Positions 1 to 7,323 of a DNA stretch of 30,350 bases are shown here, piece by piece. The notes beneath the pieces were generated by a model. That model was given only the letters and a program-made list of their open reading frames with translations, searched no databases and was not told the DNA's origin. Position numbers and translations under genes: made by a program. The stretch is from assembly GCA_023424135.1 (NCBI GenBank), contig JAFAEH010000220.1, positions 1-30,350 on the forward strand, in the 5' to 3' direction. The stretch is from Actinomycetes bacterium. GTDB taxonomy: Bacteria > Actinomycetota > Actinomycetes > Actinomycetales > Cellulomonadaceae. The first letter of the stretch is position 1; the number at the start of each line of letters is the position of its first letter.

Positions 1-1109
1 GGCTGGCACTGCGCGAGCCAGCCGCGCGCACGCAGCGCGTCGACCAGCAGGAACGGGTCCACACCGCCGCCGGCGGCAGCGGGGTCGGCGGCGAGCGCGA
101 GCAGCGGCCCGGTCGGGTCGCCGACGACGCGCAGACCGGGAGATTCCTCGACGGCGGCGCGCACGGTCGCGGTCGCCGTGCGCGTGCGGGACACGAGGTC
201 TGCGTACCCGTCGTCGCCGAGGGCCTCGCCGACCGCCCACGCGGCCGCCATGGCCCCCGCCGCGCGCGACCCGAGGACCGTGGGGTTCACGACGGGGTAC
301 CCGGGCCACGCGGTCGTCGCGAAGTACTGGGCGCGGTGCCGCTCACGGCCGCGGTGCAGGACGACCGACGCCCCCTTGGGTGCGTAGCCGTACTTGTGCA
401 GGTCCGCCGACAGCGAGGTCACCCCCGTCGTGGCGAGGTCCCACGGCTCGACGTCACCCCACCACGGCAGCACGAACCCGCCGACGCACGCGTCGACGTG
501 GCACGCGACCCCCCGGGCCGCGGCGCCGGCGGCGACGTCCGCGACGGGGTCGACGACGCCGAACGGGTACGACGGCGCCGACACCACGACGAGCGCGGCC
601 CGTTCGCCCGCGTCGTCGAGCGCCGCGAGCAGCGTGCCCGCGTCCGCGCGTCCGGACGTGGGGGACACGGGGACGGCCCGCACGTCGAGGTCGAGGTACG
701 CGGCGGCCTTGTGGAACGCGGGGTGCGCGGTGGTCGGCAGGACGAGGACGGGCCGCGCGTGCACCCGCGCGGGGTCGGCACCCCGCCACACGTCACGCGC
801 GACCTTCACCGCCAGCAGGCAGGACTCGGTGCCGCCGGACGTCACCGACCCGACCACGTCGTCGTCGCCGTGGAACAGCGCGCGAGCGCGCGCGACGAGG
901 GCCCGTTCGAGGACGGCCACGGACCGGAACGTCGTCGGGTCCAGGCCGTTGACCGGCAGGAACGCCGTCGCGGCCTGCTCGGCGAGGCGGTCGAGCGCGG
1001 GTCGGCCGTGGTCGTAGACGTACGACAGGACGTGACCGCCGTGCGTCGGCGGGTCCGCGTCGCGCAGGGCGCGCAGCTCGGCCAGGACGTCGTCGGCGGG
1101 ACGGCTCAT
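1..1109 (-). CDS. PLP-dependent decarboxylase / sphingosine-1-phosphate-lyase-like protein (partial, C-terminus beyond window)
   Basis: Reading from the ATG at 1109 gives about 369 residues with no stop before the left edge, so the C-terminus is missing. The sequence has the landmarks of group II pyridoxal-phosphate decarboxylases and S1P-lyase-like enzymes: a T-SGGTES phosphate-binding segment, a cofactor-binding HVDACVGGF segment, and SADLHKYGYAPKG, whose Lys should form the Schiff base. From the family, it should be cytoplasmic and cleave or decarboxylate an amino acid or phospho-amino-alcohol. The substrate cannot be read from sequence. Its start overlaps the stop of the upstream symporter gene by 4 bases (ATGA), so the two are co-translated and the symporter may import its substrate or a precursor. 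Family assignment is secure; the S1P-lyase versus amino-acid-decarboxylase distinction is not. Confidence 0.88.
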   Translation of the reverse strand, partial: MSRPADDVLAELRALRDADPPTHGGHVLSYVYDHGRPALDRLAEQAATAFLPVNGLDPTTFRSVAVLERALVARARALFHGDDDVVGSVTSGGTESCLLAVKVARDVWRGADPARVHARPVLVLPTTAHPAFHKAAAYLDLDVRAVPVSPTSGRADAGTLLAALDDAGERAALVVVSAPSYPFGVVDPVADVAAGAAARGVACHVDACVGGFVLPWWGDVEPWDLATTGVTSLSADLHKYGYAPKGASVVLHRGRERHRAQYFATTAWPGYPVVNPTVLGSRAAGAMAAAWAVGEALGDDGYADLVSRTRTATATVRAAVEESPGLRVVGDPTGPLLALAADPAAAGGGVDPFLLVDALRARGWLAQCQ

Positions 1110-2575
1110 CGGGCGGCCTCCGGGCGGTCGGTCACGGTGTCGGCGACGTGGTCGACGACGTCCGCGGGCAGGTGGTAGCGCGCCAGCGGCACGAGCGACG
1201 CGGCGACGAGGAGCGCGGGCAGCACGGAGAACGCGACCGCGACGCCGGTCAGTGCGGGGGCGGGCTGGTCGACGACCTGCGTGCCGGTGCTGGACACGAA
1301 GCCCGTCACGGCGAGCAGCGCGAGCACGAGTGTCGGGCCCAGCGCGAGCCCGGCGGTCTCGCCCGCGGTCCACACGCCGCTGAGCACACCCGCCCGGTCA
1401 CGCCCGCGCGAGCGAGCGTCGACCGACGCGACGTCCGGCAGCATCGACAGCGGGTAGAGCTGCATGCCCGCGTACGCGACACCCGCGAGCGCGACCGGCA
1501 CGTACACCCACGCGCCGGGCGCCCACCGCGCCGGCAGCAGCAGCGCGGAGGCGAGCGCGAACAGCACCGACGCCGCGACGAGGGCCCGCTGCTTGCCGAT
1601 GCGCCGGGCCACGCGTGTCGCGAGCGGCATGACGAGCAGCGCGGGGGCGACGAGCGCGACGAACAGGAACGTCACGGCGGACTGCGAGCCGAGCGTGTAC
1701 GTCGCGACGTACTGCGCGGCGGCGAGCATCGCGCCGGTCGCGAGGGCCTGCAGCACGAACGTCGTCAGCAGCGCGCGGAACGCGGGCAGCTCGCGCAGCG
1801 CCGTCAGTCCCGAGCGGAACGCGTCGCCGCGCCGTGGCTCGGGTGCCACGGGTGCGACGTCCGGGGCGCGACCGGCGGGACCCGCGCGACCGGCGTCGGC
1901 GGCGCCGCGCGGTGCACCCCACCACGCGGCCAGCATCCCGAGGCCGATGACGAGCCCGCAGACCGCGGCCATGACGACGTACCCGGTGCGGCCGCCCCCG
2001 GCGGCGTCGCGGACCAGCGGCCCCCCGCCGCCGAACGCGAGGATCGCGAGCGCGAGGACGGCGATGCGTGGTGCGAGCAGACGTGTGCGGGCCGCGTAGC
2101 CGGGTGCGATCTGCGCGGGCAGCGCGATGTACGGGACCTGGAACACGCTGAACGCGGTGGCCGCGACGACGAACGTCACCACGACCCACCACGCGGCGGC
2201 CGGTCCGGTCAGCGCGGGCGGTGCCGCGAACAGCAGCACGAACGCGGGCGGCAGCGTCAGCGCACCCGCCAGCAGGAACCGTCGTCGCGACCCGTGCCGG
2301 GCCGCGGACGCGTCGGAGCGTGCGCCGACGAACGGGTCGATCAGCACGTCCCACACCTTCGGGACCGTCACGACGAGACTTGCCAGGCCCGCCGCGACAC
2401 CCAGCGTGTCCGTCAGGTAGTACGCGAGGACGAGCCCGGGCAGCGTGCCGAACCCGCCGGTGCCGACGGAGCCGAGCGCGTACCCGACGACCGTGCGGCG
2501 CGCGACGGGCGCCGTCGGGGGAGGGGCTGCGCCGCCCGGTGCGGTCACGTGGTCGGCGTGCTCGGCGGCGGGCAT
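1106..2575 (-). CDS. GPH-family (MFS_2, MelB-like) sugar:cation symporter
   Basis: The protein is 489 residues, the normal size for this family, with about twelve hydrophobic segments and a central cytoplasmic loop rich in Arg, Ala and Pro. The helix II segment KVWDVLIDPFVGARSD matches the MelB-type motif with two acidic residues that form the cation site. PYIALPAQIAP and a later YPLSMLPDV segment also fit the glycoside-pentoside-hexuronide:cation symporters. It should sit in the cytoplasmic membrane and import a glycoside or related solute with H+ or Na+. It is the first gene of a two-gene unit with the PLP enzyme (4-base overlap). The ATG at 2575 has no Shine-Dalgarno but lies six bases downstream of a CACCAT hexamer, which would fit leaderless transcription. 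The substrate is unknown. Confidence 0.88.
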   Translation of the reverse strand: MPAAEHADHVTAPGGAAPPPTAPVARRTVVGYALGSVGTGGFGTLPGLVLAYYLTDTLGVAAGLASLVVTVPKVWDVLIDPFVGARSDASAARHGSRRRFLLAGALTLPPAFVLLFAAPPALTGPAAAWWVVVTFVVAATAFSVFQVPYIALPAQIAPGYAARTRLLAPRIAVLALAILAFGGGGPLVRDAAGGGRTGYVVMAAVCGLVIGLGMLAAWWGAPRGAADAGRAGPAGRAPDVAPVAPEPRRGDAFRSGLTALRELPAFRALLTTFVLQALATGAMLAAAQYVATYTLGSQSAVTFLFVALVAPALLVMPLATRVARRIGKQRALVAASVLFALASALLLPARWAPGAWVYVPVALAGVAYAGMQLYPLSMLPDVASVDARSRGRDRAGVLSGVWTAGETAGLALGPTLVLALLAVTGFVSSTGTQVVDQPAPALTGVAVAFSVLPALLVAASLVPLARYHLPADVVDHVADTVTDRPEAAR

Positions 2576-2581
2576 GGCGTG

Positions 2582-2587
2582 ATGGTG
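2582..2587 (-). promoter_or_regulatory. Candidate -10 element for a leaderless symporter transcript
   Basis: On the minus strand CACCAT is followed by exactly six bases and then the ATG at 2575. It keeps the A at position 2 and T at position 6 that are strongest in actinobacterial -10 elements, but starts with C rather than T. Transcription would then begin at or next to the start codon. No convincing -35 was seen. Confidence 0.3.
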
Positions 2588-2754
2588 CCCGCTGCGGGGC
2601 CGTCGCGGAAGAGGCGCGCCGCCCGGCGCGCCGGCCGGGGCACGGTCCGCGTCCGCGCTGACGAGCAGGGCTCAGGGGGTCGAACGGCCCAACTTCACCC
2701 GGGCTCCGGGGCGGCGGCGCCGACCGGGTCGCCGGTTTTGCCAGCCATCGTCCC

Positions 2755-2776
2755 GATCTGCGCAGATGTGCAGATC
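2755..2776. promoter_or_regulatory. Operator-like nested repeat between divergent units
   Basis: GATCTGC at 2755-2761 is inverted as GCAGATC at 2770-2776. Inside it ATCTGCGCAGAT (2756-2767) is a perfect 12-base palindrome, and TGCGCAGA/TGTGCAGA (2759-2766 and 2767-2774) form an 8-base direct repeat. It lies between the divergently transcribed symporter and PIG-L operons, about 77 bases upstream of the GTG at 2853. A transcription-factor site is likely, but I do not recognise the regulator. Confidence 0.4.
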
Positions 2777-2801
2777 AGGGCTCGTGACGACGCGCCCGTG
2801 C

Positions 2802-2820
2802 CGACCACGTAGCGTGGTCG
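2802..2820 (+). promoter_or_regulatory. Candidate -10 region inside a short palindrome, upstream of the PIG-L operon
   Basis: CGACCACG and CGTGGTCG (2802-2809, 2813-2820) are perfect inverted arms around TAG. TAGCGT at 2810-2815 fits the actinobacterial TANNNT -10 pattern and would place the transcript start near 2822, giving a leader of about 30 bases with a GGGAGG ribosome-binding site at 2841-2846. No good -35 is visible. The overlap of a palindrome with a -10 suggests repressor control, but this is inference. Confidence 0.35.
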
Positions 2821-2852
2821 CAGGGGTTTCCGCGGGGGGCGGGAGGGCAGTA

Positions 2853-3941
2853 GTGACGCAGGTGAGCACCAGGGTTCTCGTGGTCGAGGACGATGCGGAC
2901 ACGGCCGGGTTCATCCGGACCGTGCTGGAACGACGCGGCGGTATGGACGTCGTCGTGGCACCCGACGCGATGACCGCGCTCGCGGAGGTCGCGCAGCGCG
3001 CGCCGGACGTCATCCTCACGGACATCCAGATGCCCGGCATGAGCGGGCTCGAGCTGCTGGGGGAGCTGCGGGCCCGGACGCCCGGTGTCCCGGTGGCGGT
3101 CATGACGGCGTTCGCGTCGGTCGACCACGCGGTCGAGGCGCTGCGCCGCGACGCCGACGAGTTCCTCGTCAAGCCCGTCGCCGCAGCCGTGCTGCTCGAG
3201 CGCGTCACCGCGCTGGCCGCGCAGGGCCGGCGGCGCCGCGAGGCGGCCCGCCCCCGGGACGTCGTGCTCGCGATCGGTGCGCACCCGGACGATGTCGAGA
3301 TCGGCGTCGGAGCGACGCTCGCGTCGCACCGGGCCGCAGGTGACACGGTCGCGGTGCTCACGCTGTCGGGTGGTGCGATCGGTGGGGACGCGGACGTGCG
3401 GCGGCACGAGGCGCTCGCCGCCGCGGCCGTGATCGGTGCACGGCTGTACCTGCACGACTTCGAGGACACCCGCATGGTCGCGGCCGCGCTCATCCCGGTC
3501 GTCGAGCAGGCCGTCCAGGAGGTCCGACCGACCGTCGTGTACACGCACTCCGCGCACGACCGTCACCAGGACCACCGCGCGGTCCACGAGGCCGTCATGG
3601 TCGCCACGCGCCGGGTCCCGTCGCTCGCGTGCTTCCAGAGCCCGTCGTCGACCGTCGACTTCCGGCCCAGCCGGTTCGTGCCCGTCGACGGGTTCGTCGA
3701 GGCGAAGCTCGCGATGCTCGCGGCTTTCACGTCGCAGGCGCACCGCGACTACATGGAGCCGGACGTCGTGCGCGCGGCCGCGCGCTACTGGTCACGGTTC
3801 GGCACGGGGCAGTACGCCGAGCCGCTCGAGACGGTCCGTGCGGCCGCGATGCTCTCGGGCGTGTCCGCAGCGCCGGGCGCCGCCGGTCTCGCTGCGGCCG
3901 CGGTGCTGCCCGAGCAGCGCACGGGCGAGGGCCTCGCATGA
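2853..3941 (+). CDS. Receiver domain-PIG-L deacetylase fusion protein
   Basis: This 362-residue protein joins two domains. Residues about 5-122 are a CheY-like receiver with an intact site: acidic pocket E12/D13/D14, phospho-acceptor D57, T85 and K107. Residues about 135-320 are a PIG-L/LmbE/MshB-type zinc N-deacetylase: GAHPDDVEIG with H144, D146 and D147, an RRHEAL segment, and HDRHQDH at 235-241. There is no DNA-binding domain and no signal peptide, so this should be a cytoplasmic enzyme whose activity is set by phosphorylation. The family removes acetyl groups from GlcNAc-type sugars or glycoconjugates. The GTG at 2853 is chosen because GGGAGG lies seven bases upstream. An in-frame ATG further upstream, at 2766, falls within a repeat and lacks a ribosome-binding site. 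It is the first gene of an operon that ends with a histidine kinase, its likely partner. The substrate is unknown. Confidence 0.92.
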   Translation: MTQVSTRVLVVEDDADTAGFIRTVLERRGGMDVVVAPDAMTALAEVAQRAPDVILTDIQMPGMSGLELLGELRARTPGVPVAVMTAFASVDHAVEALRRDADEFLVKPVAAAVLLERVTALAAQGRRRREAARPRDVVLAIGAHPDDVEIGVGATLASHRAAGDTVAVLTLSGGAIGGDADVRRHEALAAAAVIGARLYLHDFEDTRMVAAALIPVVEQAVQEVRPTVVYTHSAHDRHQDHRAVHEAVMVATRRVPSLACFQSPSSTVDFRPSRFVPVDGFVEAKLAMLAAFTSQAHRDYMEPDVVRAAARYWSRFGTGQYAEPLETVRAAAMLSGVSAAPGAAGLAAAAVLPEQRTGEGLA

Positions 3942-4906
3942 CGCGCGTCCTGGTGACCGGTGCGGGCGGGCCGGCGGGTGTCGCGGTGATCCGCTCGCTG
4001 CTGCGCCGTGGGGACGTCGACGTGCTCGCGGCCGACATGGACCGCTGGGCGAGCGCGCTGTACCTCGTCCCGGCCGGGAACCGCCGGCTCGTGCCCGCAG
4101 GTCTGGCTGACGACTTCGTCGACGTCGTCACGCGCATGTGCGCGGCCGACCGGGTCGACGTGCTCGTCCCCACCGTGGACGTCGAGCTGCCGCGGCTCGC
4201 GGCCGCGCGCGACGCGCTCGCCGCCGCGGGCACGCGCCTGGCGTCGCCGTCGCTGCACACGCTCGACGTGTGCCTCGACAAGCTCGCGCTCTCGCACGCG
4301 TGCCGCGGTGCGCTGCGTGTGCCCCGCACCGAGCTGCTCGGGACGCCGCAGGCGCTGTCCGGCTGGGAGTTCCCCGTGATCGTCAAGCCGCGACGCGGCG
4401 CCGGTTCGCGCGGGGTGCGTCAGGTCGGCTCCGCCCGCGAGCTCGACGCCGTGCACGACGAGGACGACCTGCTGGTGCAGGAGCTGCTGCCCGGTCAGGA
4501 GTACTCGGTCGACGTGCTCGCGGACTCGACGGGCCACGTCGTCGCGGCCGTGCCGCGCGCGCGGTTGCGCGTCGACTCGGGTGTCGCGGTCGCCGGGGTC
4601 ACCGTGCGGGACGACGGGCTCGTGCAGGCCGCTTCGGCCGTCGCGCGGGCCGTCGGGCTGACGTCGGTCGCGAACGTCCAGCTCAAGCGTGACCGCGATG
4701 GCGTCCCGGCGCTGCTGGAGGTCAACCCCCGGTTCCCGGGCGCGATGCCGCTGACGATCGCGGCGGGTGTCGACATGCCCTCGCTGCTGCTCGACGACGT
4801 GCTCGGCAGGCCCGTGCCGCGGCACCTGGACTACACGGAGGTCGCCAACGTGCGGTACCTCGAGGACGTGTTCCTGCCCGTCGGCGACGTCCTGCCCGAG
4901 CCGTGA
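3938..4906 (+). CDS. ATP-grasp domain carboxylate-amine ligase-like protein
   Basis: The protein is 322 residues. It opens with a Rossmann-like RVLVTGAGGPAG segment, followed by an ATP-grasp fold: PVIVKPRRGAGSRGV for ATP binding, VQELLPGQEYSVDVL, and ALLEVNPRFPG, whose Glu and Asn normally bind metal. This arrangement is the short carbamoyl-phosphate-synthase-like type often found in biosynthetic clusters. Such enzymes activate a carboxylate as an acyl phosphate and join it to an amine or similar nucleophile. The ATG overlaps the PIG-L stop by 4 bases. A plausible role is acylating or aminoacylating the amine exposed by the deacetylase, but that is inference from gene order. Confidence 0.88.
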   Translation: MTRVLVTGAGGPAGVAVIRSLLRRGDVDVLAADMDRWASALYLVPAGNRRLVPAGLADDFVDVVTRMCAADRVDVLVPTVDVELPRLAAARDALAAAGTRLASPSLHTLDVCLDKLALSHACRGALRVPRTELLGTPQALSGWEFPVIVKPRRGAGSRGVRQVGSARELDAVHDEDDLLVQELLPGQEYSVDVLADSTGHVVAAVPRARLRVDSGVAVAGVTVRDDGLVQAASAVARAVGLTSVANVQLKRDRDGVPALLEVNPRFPGAMPLTIAAGVDMPSLLLDDVLGRPVPRHLDYTEVANVRYLEDVFLPVGDVLPEP

Positions 4907-5664
4907 CGACCACGCCCGCCGGTGTGGTCCCTCCGCTCGACGGGGACCACCACGTGCACTCGACGTTCTCCGACGACGCGGTGAGCACCCCGGCCGAGAA
5001 CCTCGCCGCGGCGCGCGCCGCGGGCCTGACCCAGGTGCGCATGGTCGACCACGTGCGCGCGACCTCGACCCACGTGCCGGACATGGTCGCGGCGCTGCGC
5101 GCGCTGCCGCCCGTCGACGGGTTGCAGGTGCTCACCGGCGTCGAGGCGAAGATCCTCGACGCGTCCGGTGCGATCGACGCACCGCGCGACGTGCTCGCCG
5201 CGCTCGGCACCGACCACGGTCCCGACCGCGTCCTGCTGGCCGACCACCAGGTGCCCGGCACCGACGGGCCGTGGAGCCCCTCGACGACGCGGCGTCTGCT
5301 CGACGAGCGGCGTGTGAGCCCTGCCGACGTCGTCGAGCTGGTCGTGGGCGCGACGGTGCGTGCCGTGCAGCGGGCCGGACGTGCCCAGCTCGCGCACCCG
5401 TTCTCGATCCTGCCGAAGGTCGGGCTCGGCGAGGACGACGTGCCGGATGACCTGCTCGACGCGCTCGCGGACGTGCTGGTCGCGACGGGCACACCCGCGG
5501 AGGTCAACGAGAAGTGGCGGTGCCCCGGGACGCGCGTGACCCGGCGGTGGCAGGCCGCGGGCGTCACGCTCGTCGCGTCGACCGATGCGCACCGCGCCGC
5601 CGACGTGGGCGTGTACCGCTGGCTGCGGGGTTCGGACGGATGGGCGCGGACGCATGAGCGCTGA
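4903..5664 (+). CDS. PHP-domain metal-dependent phosphoesterase
   Basis: The protein is 253 residues and contains the PHP metal ligands in order: DGDHHVHSTFSDDA near the N-terminus (D15, H16/H17, H19), VDHVR, GVEAKI, AHPFS and STDAHR near the C-terminus. Its length and these motifs fit the histidinol-phosphatase/PHP group, which hydrolyses phosphomonoesters of small molecules with a trinuclear metal centre. It should be cytoplasmic. There is no reason to place it in histidine biosynthesis, because no his gene is nearby and it is locked between an ATP-grasp ligase and a glycosyltransferase. It more likely dephosphorylates an intermediate of this operon's product. The GTG start overlaps the ATP-grasp stop by 4 bases. 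Confidence 0.87.
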   Translation: MTTTPAGVVPPLDGDHHVHSTFSDDAVSTPAENLAAARAAGLTQVRMVDHVRATSTHVPDMVAALRALPPVDGLQVLTGVEAKILDASGAIDAPRDVLAALGTDHGPDRVLLADHQVPGTDGPWSPSTTRRLLDERRVSPADVVELVVGATVRAVQRAGRAQLAHPFSILPKVGLGEDDVPDDLLDALADVLVATGTPAEVNEKWRCPGTRVTRRWQAAGVTLVASTDAHRAADVGVYRWLRGSDGWARTHER

Positions 5665-7141
5665 CACGTGGCACGCGGTGCTCGTGGGCGTGCTCGTCGC
5701 GCTGGTCGCGGTCGGGCTGCTGCCCGCCGTCGGCGGGATCTACCAGTACCTGCTGGTGCCGGTGCACGGGCTGCGCAACCACCTGCGGCGCGCGGGCCCG
5801 TACCTGCCGCGTGTCGCCGTCGTCGTCCCGGCGTGGAACGAGGGCGCCGTGCTCGCGGCGTCGCTCGAGCGGCTGATGCGTCTCGCGTACCCGCCGGACC
5901 GGCTGCGCGTCGTCGTCGTCGACGACGCGAGCACCGACGACACGCCCGACGTGGTGCGCGCCAAGGCGGCCGAGCACCCGGGCCGGATCGTGCTGCTGCG
6001 CCGCGAGCAGGGCGGCCAGGGCAAGGCGCACACGCTCAACCACGGCATCGCGCACCTGCTGTCCGACGACTGGATGCAGGCGCTGCTCATCATGGACGCC
6101 GACGTCATCTACCGGCCCGACGCGCTGCGCCGCATGACCCGGCACCTCGCCGACCCGCGGGTCGGTGCGGTGACCGCGTACATCCGTGAGGGCAGCCGCC
6201 GGCCCGGCGCGATCGCGCGGTTCATCGGGTACGAGTACGCCACGGCGCAGGCGTGCGCGCGGCGTGCGCAGAACGTCATGGGCGCGGTCGCGTGCCTCGC
6301 GGGCGGTGCGCAGCTGCACACGCGGGAGAACCTCGAGGCGATCGGCGGGCACATCGACACCTCGACCCTCGCGGAGGACACGTTCTCGACGTTCCTCACG
6401 CAGCTCGACGGTCGGACCGTGGTGTTCGACGGGCAGGCGGTCGTGCTCGCCGAGGAGCCGGACTCGGTGCGGGCGCTGTGGAAGCAGCGGGTGCGCTGGG
6501 CCCGGGGCAATGTGCAGATCACGCGTCGTTTCGCGCGCGTGTGGTTCCGCCCTGCACGTGGCCACCGGCTCGGGGCCGTCGACTTCGGCCTCGTGTGGTT
6601 CTCGGTGTTCGCGCTGCCGTTCACGCTCGTGGCCGCGTCCGTCGGGCTCGTCGGGCTGTACCTGGTGGCGCCCGGGACCGCGGGTGCGGTGTTCGGCGAG
6701 CTGTGGTGGGCGGGCATCGCGACGTACGTGTTCATCACGGTGACGACGTTGCTCGTGGACCTCGACACCGCGCGCCGCTCGTGGTTCGAGGGGCTGCTGT
6801 TCCCCGGTGCCGGTGCGCTCGTCCTCGTCGTCGCCTCCGCGAACCCCGCGTTCTGGGAGGTCGACGTGCCCGGTGTCCTCGGGCTGCGGATGTCCGCGAC
6901 GGGCATCACGGTGTGGACGCTGCTGCTGTACTCGTGGCCCGTGCTGTCGATGGTCCTCGCGCGCGTCGTGCACGACCTGGAGGGCGTGCGCGTCGTCGGG
7001 GTGCTGTCCAAGCCGCTGCTGTACCTGGTCGGGTACGGGCCGCTGCTGTGCGCGATCACGCTCGACGCGTACGTGCGGGAGTGGCGGGGGGCGGCGCAGA
7101 CGTGGGACAAGACGGAGAAGACAGGGCGGGTGGCGGGATGA
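5654..7141 (+). CDS. Membrane glycosyltransferase family 2 (processive-synthase-like)
   Basis: The protein is 495 residues with one N-terminal membrane helix (about 7-35), a cytoplasmic GT-A domain, and about four or five C-terminal helices (about 308-490). Catalytic landmarks are VVPAWNE, DDAS at 90-93, the DAD metal motif at 148-150, the ED pair at 241-242 and QRVRW at 278-282. The D,D,D,QxxRW set is that of processive beta-glycan synthases such as PgaC/IcaA, hyaluronan and cellulose synthases. It should use a nucleotide sugar at the inner membrane face and may move the chain across. The ATG at 5654 lies inside the end of the PHP gene (11-base overlap). Longer in-frame starts exist but extend further into PHP coding sequence. 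No PilZ domain is visible. Confidence 0.9.
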   Translation: MSADTWHAVLVGVLVALVAVGLLPAVGGIYQYLLVPVHGLRNHLRRAGPYLPRVAVVVPAWNEGAVLAASLERLMRLAYPPDRLRVVVVDDASTDDTPDVVRAKAAEHPGRIVLLRREQGGQGKAHTLNHGIAHLLSDDWMQALLIMDADVIYRPDALRRMTRHLADPRVGAVTAYIREGSRRPGAIARFIGYEYATAQACARRAQNVMGAVACLAGGAQLHTRENLEAIGGHIDTSTLAEDTFSTFLTQLDGRTVVFDGQAVVLAEEPDSVRALWKQRVRWARGNVQITRRFARVWFRPARGHRLGAVDFGLVWFSVFALPFTLVAASVGLVGLYLVAPGTAGAVFGELWWAGIATYVFITVTTLLVDLDTARRSWFEGLLFPGAGALVLVVASANPAFWEVDVPGVLGLRMSATGITVWTLLLYSWPVLSMVLARVVHDLEGVRVVGVLSKPLLYLVGYGPLLCAITLDAYVREWRGAAQTWDKTEKTGRVAG

Positions 7142-7190
7142 GCGCCGTGGGTGGCGGGACGGGCGCTGCGGGTGGCGGGACGGGCGCTGC
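7128..7190. repeat. Three tandem 21-base repeats across a stop/start junction
   Basis: Units 7149-7169 and 7170-7190 are identical. The preceding 21 bases (7128-7148) match them with four differences. The identical copies encode the heptapeptide GGGTGAA twice near the N-terminus of the small membrane protein. The degenerate copy holds the glycosyltransferase stop and the ATG of the small gene. Confidence 0.8.
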
Positions 7191-7323
7191 CGGGACCACG
7201 CCGGTCGAGCTGGTCGAGGAGATCGCGGCGAACCGTCGTGCCGAGCGCTGGGTCACGTTCGCGGCGGTCGGGGGCGCGGTGGTCACGGTGCTCGTGCTGC
7301 TCGTGGTCGCGGCGTTGCGATGA
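7138..7323 (+). CDS. Small single-pass membrane protein, 61 residues
   Basis: The ATG at 7138 overlaps the glycosyltransferase stop by 4 bases, and the TGA overlaps the kinase ATG by 4 bases, so the small frame is locked into the operon. The N-terminus is Gly/Ala/Thr-rich because of the tandem repeat, followed by a charged stretch (ELVEEIAANRRAERW) and one C-terminal helix (about residues 41-60). I do not recognise a family. Its position directly after a PgaC-like synthase recalls the small membrane partners PgaD and IcaD, which are larger. It could be a synthase subunit or a link between the synthase and the kinase. That it is translated is likely from the overlaps; its function is unknown. 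Confidence 0.75.
   Translation: MSAVGGGTGAAGGGTGAAGTTPVELVEEIAANRRAERWVTFAAVGGAVVTVLVLLVVAALR

Noticed and set aside
1148..2812. A 554-residue frame opposite the symporter gene
   Set aside because: It is Arg/Gly/His-rich with no domain, antisense to a clear 12-helix transporter, and is a product of high GC content.
4903..5664. Histidinol-phosphatase of histidine biosynthesis
   Set aside because: Only the PHP fold supports this; no histidine gene is nearby and the gene is embedded in the PIG-L/GT2 operon.
5654..7323. A classic PNAG (pga/ica) exopolysaccharide operon
   Set aside because: The GT2 and small membrane protein resemble PgaC/PgaD in layout, but the deacetylase is cytoplasmic PIG-L type rather than a secreted PgaB/IcaB, and there is no outer export component.
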